From Klenkia sesuvii (lineage in GTDB: Bacteria > Actinomycetota > Actinomycetes > Mycobacteriales > Geodermatophilaceae), in the NCBI RefSeq assembly GCF_037083825.1, contig NZ_JBAPLU010000004.1:62001-126000 (forward strand): a DNA stretch of 64,000 nucleotides. Direction: 5' to 3'. This document shows positions 24,385-33,294 of this stretch, piece after piece (position 1 is the first letter of the stretch; each line of letters opens with the position of its first letter). The position numbers and the translations under genes are program-made. The notes under the pieces are model-generated. The model made no database searches and had not been told where the DNA came from. It saw only the letters and a list, made by a program, of their open reading frames with translations.

Positions 24385-25515
24385 TCACCGGAGCACGTCG
24401 GCGCTGCCGTGGGTCAGGAGGTCCCAGTCCGGTTCCATTCCCAGTCCCGGCTGCTCGGGGACCTGCACCATCCCCTGTCCGTCCAGGGTGAAGGGTTCGG
24501 CGAGCCCGTACTCGAGCTGGCTGAAGCCGTGCTCCCCAGGGGGGTTGATGACCAGCACCTCGAACCAGTCGCAGTTCGGCAGGGACGCTGCCAGGTGCAA
24601 GGTCGCCAGGTTGTTCAACGAGGTGTAGGCATCGTGCAGCTCGCAGTTCAAGTGGAACGCTTCGGCCAGGTGGGCGATCTTGCGCAACCCTGTGATGCCC
24701 CCCTTGAGCACGACATCGCCCCGGAGGAAGTCGGTGGCCCGCTGGGTGACCCACGGCGCCAGCGCCGTGAGCCCACCCGAGGTGATCTCCGTAGCCATCA
24801 GCGGGATGGCCAGGTGCTGCTTCAGCCGCACGTAGCCGTAGAGGTCGTCGGCGGACAGCGGGTCCTCGAGCCATTCGTACCCCAAGGCCTGGACCGCCCT
24901 GCCGACCCGGAGTGCCTCGCCGAAGTCGTAGGCCCAGGCAGCGTCGAGGAACAGACGGTGGCCGTCGCCGACGGCATCGCGGACCCGACGGCACAGATCG
25001 ATGTCGGCTTCAGCCGCCACCGGCGTCCCGGCGAACGATCGCAGCTGGGTGAGCGGGTGGAGCTTGTGGCCGGTCACGCCGAGTTCGCGGTAGGCCAGCG
25101 CGTCGTCGACGTAGTCGGCGGGGTCGCGGTAGACCCACGAGGACGTCTGCACCGGGACCGCGGTGCGGGTGCTGCCGAGCAGACGGTGGACGGGGAGTCC
25201 GGCTGCCTTGCCGGCGATGTCCCACAAGGCCACGTCGATGGCTCCCTGCAGCGTCGGCGGCAGACCTCGTCGGCCGAGCGTCAGCCAGATCCGGCCGATG
25301 TCGAGCGGGTCGGACCCGAGCAGGGTGGGCTTGACCTGGCGGACGAGCGTGCTGCCGAGTGCGACCACGTCCTCGCCAGGAGCACCGAGGAAGGTGTGGC
25401 CAGAAATGCCCTCATCGGTGTCCACGGTCAGCAGGGCGAGAGTCGTGGTCGGTGGACCGACGACTGCCGGCATCGTGCGCTCGTGCAGCAGGACCCGCAG
25501 GTCGGTGATCTTCAT
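24385..25515 (-). CDS. Mandelate racemase/muconate lactonizing enzyme family protein
   Basis: This 376-residue enolase-superfamily protein likely abstracts a proton alpha to a carboxylate with Mg2+ help. Features are the capping domain MKITDLRVLLHER, GAIDVALWDIAGKAAGLP, the barrel metal ligands in FLDAAWAY, WLEDPL and MATEI, and the base in NCELHDAY. The reaction may be racemisation, lactonisation or dehydration; the sequence alone does not decide. It stands alone between long non-coding gaps. Confidence 0.85.
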   Translation of the reverse strand: MKITDLRVLLHERTMPAVVGPPTTTLALLTVDTDEGISGHTFLGAPGEDVVALGSTLVRQVKPTLLGSDPLDIGRIWLTLGRRGLPPTLQGAIDVALWDIAGKAAGLPVHRLLGSTRTAVPVQTSSWVYRDPADYVDDALAYRELGVTGHKLHPLTQLRSFAGTPVAAEADIDLCRRVRDAVGDGHRLFLDAAWAYDFGEALRVGRAVQALGYEWLEDPLSADDLYGYVRLKQHLAIPLMATEITSGGLTALAPWVTQRATDFLRGDVVLKGGITGLRKIAHLAEAFHLNCELHDAYTSLNNLATLHLAASLPNCDWFEVLVINPPGEHGFSQLEYGLAEPFTLDGQGMVQVPEQPGLGMEPDWDLLTHGSADVLR

Positions 25516-25855
25516 GCAGGGATCCCGGTGATGGCCATGGCGCCTAGCGTCCTCCAGCAGAAGAAGGTGAGCAGTGGATGTTCCCTGGTCTCGAACACGC
25601 GTGCGTCTACGCCGTGGTCGGGAGCGTCACCGCGGCTCGGGGGGCCTCGTACTCGTCCGGGCTGCTCTGGCCGCAGGCGGGGTGTCGGCGCGCTGCTCGC
25701 ACGGGGCCGTGCCGGCCTTGGAGGTGTACTGCTCTCCGTGGTTCCCGCGGAGGACCGCCCCGGCCGAGCTGCCGCGGGTCGCGTCAGTGGCGTGCAGGGC
25801 ACAGATCGGTCCCGTCGGCGGAGGGCAGGTGCGTGATCCACGCAGCCGAGCCAGC
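25516..25855. other. Gene-poor gap upstream of the enolase-superfamily gene
   Basis: No gene is supported here. Open frames exist on both strands only because of the high GC content, and their translations are rich in Arg, Pro and Ala without motifs. The promoter of the enolase-superfamily gene must lie at the left end. Confidence 0.5.
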
Positions 25856-25945
25856 TCAGCGGCCGGTGTCCTCCAGCCACCCGGACAACGAGTCCATCAT
25901 CCTCAGGTCCCCCGACACCCACTCCGGCAACCCGGCCGGCCAGGG
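25856..25945 (-). pseudogene. Short gene fragment of unknown family
   Basis: On the minus strand a short phrase ends at a TGA (25856-25858): PEWVSGDLRMMDSLSG followed by WLEDTGR. All codons end in G or C and the residue mix is protein-like, unlike the surrounding frames. No start or complete domain is present. It may be the C-terminal scrap of a deleted gene. Evidence is weak. Confidence 0.3.
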
Positions 25946-26001
25946 CGGCGGAGGCGGAGCTGCCCCGGTTCCCGGCGGAGAGGGCGCCGTCGGAGGGTTG
26001 C

Positions 26002-26042
26002 CCACCGCCCCTCCCGCGGCGCCGGCGTGGGAGGGGCGGTGG
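26002..26042 (-). terminator. Strong hairpin terminator after the BVMO-esterase gene
   Basis: CCACCGCCCCTCCC at 26002-26015 and GGGAGGGGCGGTGG at 26029-26042 form a perfect 14-base-pair stem with a 13-base loop, three bases beyond the minus-strand stop codon. It has no U-tail, as is common in high-GC actinobacteria. Confidence 0.8.
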
Positions 26043-26045
26043 ACC

Positions 26046-28586
26046 TCAGGCCGGGGTGTGCTCCGTCGCGAACCGCGGGACGAGGAACTCTCGAACGGAC
26101 TCGTGCATCTCCACCGCGCGCGGGACCAGGGCCGTCATGACGAACGTGCCGTGGAACAGTCCGTCGAAGCGGGTCGTCTGCACCTCGACCCCAGCCGCAC
26201 GGAGGAGCTCGCCGTACTGCTCTGCCTCGTCCCGCACCGGGTCCAGCTCCACCGTCAGCACGAGGGCGGGGGCGAGGCCGTGCAGGTCGCCCTCGCGCGG
26301 AGAGGCCAGCTCCGGGGCCGGCTCCGCGCCCAGGTACATGTCCCAGAACTTCCTGCCCGCGGCGGTGGTCAGGAAGGGGCCGTCGGCGAATTCCCGGGAG
26401 GAGTCGGTGTCCGCGCCGGGTGCGATCGCGGGGTAGACCAGGACCTGGGCGCGCAGCGGGATCGCGAGGTCGCGGGCGCGCTGGGCGGCGACGGCGGCCA
26501 GGGTGGCCCCAGCGCTCTCCCCCATGACACAGACCCGTTCGGGGTCACCGCCGAACTCCGCGCCGTGGTCGCGAACCCATCGCAGGGCGTCGGTGACGTC
26601 CTCGACCGCGCTGGGGCAGGGGTGCTCGGGGGCCAACCGGTAGTCCACGGACGCCACGACGGCACCCAGACGGTCGGCCAGGTCGCGGCACAGCGGGTCC
26701 ACCGAGTCCACCGAGCCGGCCACGAAGCCACCCCCGTGCGCGAACACCACGATCGGCAGGGACCCGGTTCGGTCGGGCACGTAGAGACGCAGCCGGGTGC
26801 CCTCGGGTTCCAGGGTGCGCACCCCGCCGGCCGACGCCTGCAGCGCCACTCCGCCCTCGTTGAGCGCGCGGACCTCCTCGACCGAGTACTCCTCCAGGGG
26901 CCGGAACCCGGAGTTGAGCATGTTGGCCAGCACGAGCGCAGCGGCCGGGTCCAGCCGCACCAACGGCGGCGGGGGCGTGACCTGGTCGTCGATGGCGAAC
27001 CCGGCCCACCCGTTGGCCTTGGTCTGCTCGTACATCGACCAGTACAGGGGACCGCCGATCGGGAGGACGTAGGCCCCCTGCGGCTTGTCGGCGATGTTGG
27101 CGCCGGTGAACCACGAGTTCGTCGCCGTCGACCACAGGCTGATCGGGAACACGCCGTTGACCAGGTCGACCCACCGCTGCTCGGCCTGGGGGGTGGCGTC
27201 GATCGTGCGCGCACCCCGGTCACGCACCTCGAGCATGGCATCGGCGGCGAAGTCGACCTGTGCCTCGATCAACAGGGGGGTGTTGTAGAGCGCGACGATG
27301 CTCAGCGGGCCGATGATGTTGAACAGGTTCGGGAACCCCGAGATCTGCACGCCCAGGTAGTTGCGTGGTCCGCCGGACCACTTCTGCTGCAGGGTCACCC
27401 CGCCGCGCCCGGTGGTGGGGATGGCGAGCGATGCGCCGGTGAAGACGTCGAAGCCGGTTGCCAGGATGATGACGTCGACGTCGTGGTGTACATCGCCAGC
27501 GGTGATGCCGGTCGGGGTCACCGCCCGGATCGGGGCCGACCGCACGTCGACCAGGTCGACCTGGTCGAGGTTGAACGCCTCGTAGTAGTTGGTCTCGAAG
27601 GGGGGTCGCTTGGTCGCGTAGTGGTGATCGGTGGGGGTCAGCAAGCGGGCCGTGGCCGGGTCGTCGACCCGCTCGGCGATCCGGTCGCGGATGTACTGCG
27701 CGGTCACCTCGTTGGTCTCCGGGTTCCACATCATGTCGCCGAAGGTGTTGACCAGGTAGAGCCCGCCCTTGTCCCACGCCTCGTCGAGGATGCGGCGCCG
27801 CTCGTCGGCCGGGACGGCCGCGGCCGAAGGTGCCTGCGGCGGGTAGGGCAACCCGATCGGGGAGGCGAAGCTGTTCCCCCGCGCCTCGTGCCAGTTGTGG
27901 GCGAGCCACTTGCTGCGCTCGGGTGCCACCGAGTGGTTCTTCAGAGGGGTGGCGTAGTTGGGGGTTCGCTGGAACACGGTGAGGTGGCCGACCTTGTCGG
28001 CGATCTCCTGGATGACCTGGATGCCCGAGGCGCCGGTGCCCACGACGGCGACCCGCTTGCCGGTGAGGTCGACGTCCTCGGCCGGCCAGCTGCTGGTCCA
28101 GTACAGCTCGCCCTCGAAGGTGTCCACCCCCGGGAAGTCGGGCACTTTGGGCTTGGACAGTCCGCCGACGCCGGAGAGCACGTAGCGTGCGGTGGTGGTG
28201 GCCCCGTCGTCGGTGCTGATCCGCCAGTGCGCCGCGTCCTCCTCCCACTGCAGCGACGTCACCCGGACGGCGAAGCGGAAGGACCGGCGCAGGTCCAGCC
28301 GGTCGGCCACCCACTCGAGGTAGCGCAGCAGCTCGTCCTGACGGGCGTACCGTTCGCTCCAGTGCCACTCGCGCTGGATGTCGTCGGAGAACGAGTAGCT
28401 GTAGTGCACCGACTCGATGTCGCACCGGGCACCCGGGTAGCGGTTCCACCACCAGGTCCCGCCGACTCCTTCGGCTGCCTCGAAGCCGGCTACGGTCATG
28501 CCCAGCTGGTCGCGGAACTTGTGGACTGCGTAGAGGCCGGAGAAGCCGGCCCCGATCACCACGACGTCGTGGTCGGTCGTCTGCAT
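26046..28586 (-). CDS. Baeyer-Villiger monooxygenase fused to HSL-type esterase
   Basis: This 846-residue protein joins two enzymes. Residues 1 to about 537 are a type I flavin monooxygenase with FAD motif VVVIGAGFSGLYAV, VGGTWWWNRYPGARCD and NADPH motif GTGASGIQ (183-190). Residues about 538-846 are an alpha/beta hydrolase with HGGGFVAGS (near 617), nucleophile GESAG (near 689), Asp in ELDPVRDE and His in DGLFHG. The first half would turn a ketone into an ester or lactone and the second would hydrolyse it. The BVMO fingerprint reads FEGELYWTSSWP, with Trp163 where His is expected. ATG at 28586 is chosen because AGGAG lies five bases upstream; ATG at 28589 is too close to it. Confidence 0.9.
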   Translation of the reverse strand: MQTTDHDVVVIGAGFSGLYAVHKFRDQLGMTVAGFEAAEGVGGTWWWNRYPGARCDIESVHYSYSFSDDIQREWHWSERYARQDELLRYLEWVADRLDLRRSFRFAVRVTSLQWEEDAAHWRISTDDGATTTARYVLSGVGGLSKPKVPDFPGVDTFEGELYWTSSWPAEDVDLTGKRVAVVGTGASGIQVIQEIADKVGHLTVFQRTPNYATPLKNHSVAPERSKWLAHNWHEARGNSFASPIGLPYPPQAPSAAAVPADERRRILDEAWDKGGLYLVNTFGDMMWNPETNEVTAQYIRDRIAERVDDPATARLLTPTDHHYATKRPPFETNYYEAFNLDQVDLVDVRSAPIRAVTPTGITAGDVHHDVDVIILATGFDVFTGASLAIPTTGRGGVTLQQKWSGGPRNYLGVQISGFPNLFNIIGPLSIVALYNTPLLIEAQVDFAADAMLEVRDRGARTIDATPQAEQRWVDLVNGVFPISLWSTATNSWFTGANIADKPQGAYVLPIGGPLYWSMYEQTKANGWAGFAIDDQVTPPPPLVRLDPAAALVLANMLNSGFRPLEEYSVEEVRALNEGGVALQASAGGVRTLEPEGTRLRLYVPDRTGSLPIVVFAHGGGFVAGSVDSVDPLCRDLADRLGAVVASVDYRLAPEHPCPSAVEDVTDALRWVRDHGAEFGGDPERVCVMGESAGATLAAVAAQRARDLAIPLRAQVLVYPAIAPGADTDSSREFADGPFLTTAAGRKFWDMYLGAEPAPELASPREGDLHGLAPALVLTVELDPVRDEAEQYGELLRAAGVEVQTTRFDGLFHGTFVMTALVPRAVEMHESVREFLVPRFATEHTPA

Positions 28587-28635
28587 CATCACTCCTGGGT
28601 CGCTGCAACGGGATGTCTGGGTCGAACGGGTGCGG

Positions 28636-28881
28636 TCAGGTCTGGAATGCGGTCGGCACGGCTCCTGAGCGCATCCGCTGCAGGCGCTCCTCGGTCGTGT
28701 CGACGTCGATGTCGGGGTGGGTGAGGACGGGGAACCGGTCCTGGCTGATCGCCTCGACCAGGAGCCCACCCACGTCGGCGGGGTCCATGCCAGCGGTGGA
28801 CACCAGCTGCGCCATGGCGTCGAGGTCCGCAGCGGCGAGGTCCGCAGCGGCGAGGTTCTCCACGCTCCCCACGATGTGCAC
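28636..28881 (-). pseudogene. Short-chain dehydrogenase C-terminal remnant
   Basis: The 81-residue frame begins at a GTG with a very strong GGGAGGAGG site. It encodes only the end of a classical short-chain dehydrogenase: GMDPADVGGLLVEAI, then SQDRFPVLTHPDI and an ERLQRM helix. The Rossmann fold and Tyr-Lys active site are missing. A 15-base tandem duplication gives LAAADLAAAD near the start. It sits just upstream of the BVMO-esterase gene, so an SDR that made the ketone for the BVMO may once have stood here. Translation is plausible but dehydrogenase function is not. Confidence 0.65.
28822..28851. repeat. 15-base tandem duplication
   Basis: GAGGTCCGCAGCGGC occurs twice in direct succession at 28822-28836 and 28837-28851, inside the SDR remnant. 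It keeps the frame and adds five residues, a typical replication-slippage product. Confidence 0.8.
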
Positions 28882-29002
28882 CGCGCCTCCTCCCTTCCGG
28901 TCAGCTGTCCCGGCCTGTGTGGCTGGGATCACGCTGCGGTGCGGCGAAGGTAGGAGCGGGGGATCGGCCTGGACAATGGTCACCTGGCGCATCACGGTCG
29001 CG

Positions 29003-29017
29003 ATCTGCTGTGCAGAT
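29003..29017. promoter_or_regulatory. Dyad upstream of the PucR-type regulator
   Basis: ATCTGC-TGT-GCAGAT is a perfect palindrome with 6-base arms, 86 bases before the PucR start and in the gap to the divergent SDR-remnant/BVMO genes. It may be the operator of the PucR-type protein. Confidence 0.45.
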
Positions 29018-29103
29018 GGCGTACCGCTCGTCGGCGCCGCGTGGTGCGCACGGGGACGTCGTCCCACCTCGGAGGTGGAGGGAGCAGCTGGCACACTCCG
29101 CGC

Positions 29104-30351
29104 ATGGGGTCCGGCCCGGCACGAGAGGCGGTACGGCAGTCGACGGCCGGTGTCGTACTGGCGGACAGGGTGTCGTTCGTGCGGCGCATGGCGGCCCACC
29201 TGGTGCAGGCCATGCCCGAGATCGGGAACGCCCACGTCGAGGAGCTCGTGCTGCGGAGCCTGCAGGCCAACATCGCGGTGGCCTTCGACCAGTTGGCCCG
29301 GGGGGTGTCCCCGACCGAGCACAGCATGTCGCCCGAGGTGCTGACCTACACCCGCGAGATGGTGCGTCGCGGTTTCGCGCTGGATGCGGTGATGCGGGGC
29401 TACCGGCTGAGCACCGTCTACCTGGTGGACTGCTGGATCGACTGCGTGGCCGCGTCGGGTGCGCCGGCGCAGGTCGCCCTCGACGTCGTCAAGGAGGGGT
29501 CAGGCTTCCTCTGGACGTGGGCGGAGGTGGCTGTCGGTCAGCTGACGGCGGAGTACGAGGCCGAGGCCAAGCGGTTGGCGCTGGAACGGTCGCAGGCCCG
29601 ATTGCTCGCGGTTCACGGGCTGCTGGACGCGGCGCAGCCAGAACCAGCCGCGGCGGCCCGCAGACTCGGGCTGGATGTGAGCGCACGGCACCTGGCCATC
29701 GTGATCAGCTCGGCGGAAGGTCCGGGCAGCAGCGATGTCCTCGACGCTGCACTGCGGGCTCTGAGCCGGGACCTGGGCCCCGGTCGGCTGGCCGTCCACG
29801 CCGATGCGCGCACGCTGTGGTGCTGGTCCCAGTGCCCCGACGGCGTCGTCCTGGACAGCTCGGGCCTGCAGGCGCCGGTGCTGGTGGGCACCGGCCGACC
29901 CGGCACCGGGGTGGAGGGCTTCCGACGCAGTCACCGCGAGGCATTGGCGGCCTCCCGGGTGGCTGAGCAGGTGAGGGGTGCGCGCCCCCTGGTCGTCGCG
30001 TACGCCGACGTCCGGCTGGCAGCGATGTGCGTCGCCGAGCCGCTGGAGCTCGAGGCCTTCGTGCGGGACACCCTGGGGTACCTGGCCGGTGCCCAGGCCG
30101 ACACCCGCAGGCAGCGGGAGACGCTTGCGGCATTCCTGTCCGCCCACTGCAACTACCGGGCCGCCGCAGCCGTGCTGGGCATCCACCACAACACGGTCCG
30201 CTACAGGGTGGAGCAGGTCGAGCGGCGTCTGGGCCGCGATGTGACCTCCCACCGGAGGGACCTCGAGGTGGCCCTGCACCTGTCCCACGTCCTGGGCCTC
30301 CACGACGCCGGCTCCGTCCGCGGGGCGCACCGGGAGAGTGACCGCAGCTGA
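29104..30351 (+). CDS. PucR/CdaR-type transcriptional regulator
   Basis: This 415-residue regulator has the layout of PucR-like proteins. The N-terminal helical sensor region contains VRRMAAHLVQAMPEIG and YTREMVRRGFALDAVMRGYR. A GGDEF-like middle part follows (about 190-310). The C-terminal PucR helix-turn-helix reads LAAFLSAHCNYRAAAAVLG and HHNTVRYRVEQVERRLG (about 350-390). Such proteins often activate catabolic genes nearby. It is divergent from the BVMO-esterase gene and may control it. The start at ATG 29104 removes an untypical Gly/Ser-rich extension. Confidence 0.85.
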   Translation: MGSGPAREAVRQSTAGVVLADRVSFVRRMAAHLVQAMPEIGNAHVEELVLRSLQANIAVAFDQLARGVSPTEHSMSPEVLTYTREMVRRGFALDAVMRGYRLSTVYLVDCWIDCVAASGAPAQVALDVVKEGSGFLWTWAEVAVGQLTAEYEAEAKRLALERSQARLLAVHGLLDAAQPEPAAAARRLGLDVSARHLAIVISSAEGPGSSDVLDAALRALSRDLGPGRLAVHADARTLWCWSQCPDGVVLDSSGLQAPVLVGTGRPGTGVEGFRRSHREALAASRVAEQVRGARPLVVAYADVRLAAMCVAEPLELEAFVRDTLGYLAGAQADTRRQRETLAAFLSAHCNYRAAAAVLGIHHNTVRYRVEQVERRLGRDVTSHRRDLEVALHLSHVLGLHDAGSVRGAHRESDRS

Positions 30352-30437
30352 GCGGTGCCACGGGCGCCGCACCGTCGACCCGGAGGTCGACGGCTACGGT
30401 GGACCGGTCGGCGCAGTGATGGGGACGAGGAACAGGG

Positions 30438-31160
30438 GTGCCGGACGTGTCGGAGTCCTCGTCCGTGTCCTCCTTGGGCGAAGCTGCCTACCGGCTTCTG
30501 CGAGCAGAGATCGTGACCTGCCGGCTGGCACCCGGAGAACGTCTCACCGAGCGCCAGCTGTCGGCCCGTACCGGTTTCGGCATCTCGCCGGTGCGCGACG
30601 CCCTGACCCGCCTGGACCAGGACGGGTTGGTGCAGACCCTGCCCCGGAGGGGCTACCACGTCACCCCGATGACACCGGGGTCGATCGACGAGCTGCTCGA
30701 CGCCTGGTCGGTGCTGGGTCCCGAGCTGGCACGACGGGGGGTGCGGCAGGCCGACGACCGGCAGCGCGCACGCCTGGCGGAGGGGTTCACCGCGGTCGAC
30801 GAGCTGAGTCGCCAGACCCCCGGTCCTGAGCTGGCCTTCTTCATCGTGGCGCGGTTGGACGAGGTGTTCACCACCCTGGTCGAGGCGGCCGGCAACCGCT
30901 ACCTGCACACCATGTACCGCGGACTGTCCGGGGACCTCTCGAGGCTGTGGGTGCTGACGTTGTCGGCCGATCCGTCCCTGGTGGGCGCCGAGTCGGTGGC
31001 CGGGTTGCTCACCGCGATCGGACAGCCGGCGGACGGCGATGCTCTCGCGCGCAGCGTCACCCGCACGTTGGCATCGTTCCGGGCCCTCGTGCAGCAGACC
31101 GTGATGCGGTGGCCGTCGGTCACCGAGGCGCCCCTCCGCGCGCCCGACGCCCCCGCGTGA
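30438..31160 (+). CDS. GntR-family (FadR/FCD-type) regulator
   Basis: This 240-residue protein has an N-terminal GntR winged helix (residues about 12-75) with AYRLLRAEIVTCRLAPGERL, TERQLSARTGFGISPVRDAL and GLVQTLPRRGYHV. The C-terminal part is helical and fits an FCD-like ligand domain, but with few clear metal His residues. It starts at GTG. It lies 156 bases before the CocE-type hydrolase gene, whose promoter carries an 8-base inverted repeat, making it the likely local regulator. Confidence 0.87.
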   Translation: MPDVSESSSVSSLGEAAYRLLRAEIVTCRLAPGERLTERQLSARTGFGISPVRDALTRLDQDGLVQTLPRRGYHVTPMTPGSIDELLDAWSVLGPELARRGVRQADDRQRARLAEGFTAVDELSRQTPGPELAFFIVARLDEVFTTLVEAAGNRYLHTMYRGLSGDLSRLWVLTLSADPSLVGAESVAGLLTAIGQPADGDALARSVTRTLASFRALVQQTVMRWPSVTEAPLRAPDAPA

Positions 31161-31189
31161 CCGCGGCCGGCCCGAGGCGGGACGAGCTG

Positions 31190-31231
31190 TTGACATCCCT
31201 GATGTGTCAGTTCTAGCTTCTGCCACATCAG
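31190..31231 (+). promoter_or_regulatory. Promoter and operator of the CocE-type gene
   Basis: TTGACA at 31190-31195 and TAGCTT at 31214-31219 are spaced by 18 bases, a good sigma-70-type promoter. CTGATGTG (31199-31206) and CACATCAG (31224-31231) form perfect 8-base arms that bracket the -10 box. Binding there by the upstream GntR protein would block transcription. Confidence 0.7.
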
Positions 31232-31316
31232 ACCCGGTGTCTGGTGCAGCGGCACCCGGCGGTGGCTCCGCCGTCCCCGGGCCCGCCCCTCCTCCGACGA
31301 CTGCAGGAGATCGGTC

Positions 31317-33086
31317 ATGGACAAGTTCTCGGAACACCTGGGGCTCGCGGTGAGCTTCCGCCCCGCCAACCCGCTGTCGGAATCGGTCCCGGCGGTGCCG
31401 GACATCGACACCAGGACCTTCGTGCTCGAGCGCGGATCGGTGCACGGTGAGGGTGCCTACGCGCTGCCCTGCGACATCGTCGTGGACCAGGACACCCCGG
31501 TCACGTTGCGGGACGGGACGGTGCTGTGGGCCGACGTCTTCCGGCCGGCGACCGACGACCAGGTGCCGGTCGTGCTCGTCTACACCTGCTACAGCAAGCG
31601 TGGGGGGTGGTGGAACACCAACTTCCACGCCACGAAGTTCGGTGTCCCGGCCGGCGACCTGTCCGGGTTGCAGGCGTTCGAGGCCCCCGACCCCGGTGCC
31701 TGGTGCCCGAAGGGGTACGCGATCGCCTACGTCGACGCCGCCGGCACCTCCCGCAGCGGGGGGGACGAGGTCTTCATGGGCGAGGCGTCGGGTCGCAACG
31801 TCCACGACGTCGTCGAGTGGCTGGCCGAGCAGGCCTGGTGCTCGGGCAAGGTGGGCCTGGCCGGCAACTCCCAGCTGGCCATGGTGCAGTGGGCCGCGGC
31901 AGCGTTGCGCCCGCCGCACCTGGCCGCCATCGCGCCGTGGGAAGGGGTCAGCGACCTCTACCGCGAGGTCAGCGTCCGGGGGGGCATCCCCGACCCCAAG
32001 TTCCACACCGAGGACATCTCCGCGTGGATCTACGGCACCAACGACACCGAGGACGTCATCGGTGCCAACATCGAACGCTTCCCGTTGATGAACTCGTACT
32101 GGGCGGACAAGCGGGCCGACCTCGCCCGGATCTCCGTCCCTGCCTACGTGGTGGCGAGCTGGACGAGCCCGGTCCACACCCACGGCACGCTGCAGGCGTT
32201 CCGGGAGATCGGTTCCGAGCAGAAGTGGTTGCGGGTGCACAACGACCAGGAATGGATCGATGCAGCCGACCCGGCCAACGTGGCGGACCTGCAGCGCTTC
32301 TTCGACCGCTACCTGAAGGACGAGGACAACGGCTGGGAGCAGACCCCGCGGGTCCGCCTCTCGGTCCTGGACCCCGGTGGTGCCGATGTGGTGGGTCGCG
32401 CCGAGCAGGAGTGGCCGCTGGCCCGCCAGGAGTGGCGCACGCTGTTCCTGGACGCCTCGACCGGGGGGCTGACGGTCACCCCCGTCGAGGAATCGGTGGC
32501 CGAGTACGACGGGTCCGACCTGACCGCGTCGGCGACGTTCTCGTTCCTCGCCGACCAGGACCTGGAGGTGACCGGCTACCTGAACCTGCACCTGTGGGTG
32601 GAAGCCGACTCCGATGACCTGGACCTGTTCGCCGCGGTCTACAAGATCGACGCCGAGGGCCGCAGGAAGCACCACATCACCCTCCGCGCCGACGGCGCGC
32701 GGGCCTACGTCCAGTCCTTGGAGGCGGACGGGAAGCTACCCGCGACCCTGGCCTACACCGGTCCGGTCGGCCGGCTCCGGGTGTCCCACCGGGCGCTGGA
32801 CCCGCAGCGGTCCACCCCGTCGGAGCCGTTCTTGACCCATGCGACCGAGGAGCGGGTCCAGCCCGGGGAGTGCGTGCCGGTCGAGCTGGCACTGTGGCCC
32901 ACGGCGATGGTGGTGCACGCGGGCGAGCGGCTGGTCGTCGAGGTGGCCGGTCACCCGGTCGGCCCGCTCGCCGCGCCCAACCTCCCCGGCGGATGGCTGG
33001 AGATCCCCACCCGCAACGCCGGGGTGCACCGCATCAGGACCGGCGGCCGCTACGACTCCCACCTGCTGCTGCCGGTCGTGCCCTGA
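31317..33086 (+). CDS. CocE/NonD family hydrolase
   Basis: This 589-residue protein fits the CocE/NonD X-prolyl-dipeptidyl-aminopeptidase-like hydrolases. The N-terminal alpha/beta domain has TPVTLRDGTVLWADVFRP, GYAIAYVDAAGTSRSGG and a nucleophile region GKVGLAGNSQLAMVQW; the usual GxSYxG is here GNSQLA. HNDQEW near residue 305 may hold the base. The C-terminal half is the jelly-roll domain (YLNLHLWVEADSDDLDLF). These enzymes cleave esters, acyl groups or amides; the substrate is unknown. AGGAG stands six bases before the ATG. Confidence 0.87.
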   Translation: MDKFSEHLGLAVSFRPANPLSESVPAVPDIDTRTFVLERGSVHGEGAYALPCDIVVDQDTPVTLRDGTVLWADVFRPATDDQVPVVLVYTCYSKRGGWWNTNFHATKFGVPAGDLSGLQAFEAPDPGAWCPKGYAIAYVDAAGTSRSGGDEVFMGEASGRNVHDVVEWLAEQAWCSGKVGLAGNSQLAMVQWAAAALRPPHLAAIAPWEGVSDLYREVSVRGGIPDPKFHTEDISAWIYGTNDTEDVIGANIERFPLMNSYWADKRADLARISVPAYVVASWTSPVHTHGTLQAFREIGSEQKWLRVHNDQEWIDAADPANVADLQRFFDRYLKDEDNGWEQTPRVRLSVLDPGGADVVGRAEQEWPLARQEWRTLFLDASTGGLTVTPVEESVAEYDGSDLTASATFSFLADQDLEVTGYLNLHLWVEADSDDLDLFAAVYKIDAEGRRKHHITLRADGARAYVQSLEADGKLPATLAYTGPVGRLRVSHRALDPQRSTPSEPFLTHATEERVQPGECVPVELALWPTAMVVHAGERLVVEVAGHPVGPLAAPNLPGGWLEIPTRNAGVHRIRTGGRYDSHLLLPVVP

Positions 33087-33137
33087 CCGGGGAGCCGGTC
33101 GGGAACGGGTGAGCGCGATGCGGATGCCGGGCGCGAC

Positions 33138-33177
33138 GAGGACGCCGCCGTCGGCGTCCTCCGGTGCGCCGCACCGG
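33138..33177. terminator. Two tandem hairpins after the CocE-type gene
   Basis: GAGGACGCCG (33138-33147) pairs with CGGCGTCCTC (33152-33161), and directly after it CCGGTGC (33161-33167) pairs with GCACCGG (33171-33177). Together they should end the CocE transcript. Confidence 0.65.
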
Positions 33178-33294
33178 TGCGGGCCACCGGCTACGGGCCG
33201 GATTGCCGGCGGCGGGCGGTGATGGGCGGCCCGCACGGGGCCTGTCGGGTCGGGGGGGGGTGCTGCTCTGCCCGGATTGCGGTGCAGGGTGGTG

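Noticed and set aside
33251..33260. Poly-G tract as a phase-variation switch
   Set aside because: It lies in a non-coding scar region and not in a reading frame or near a start, so a switch role has no support.
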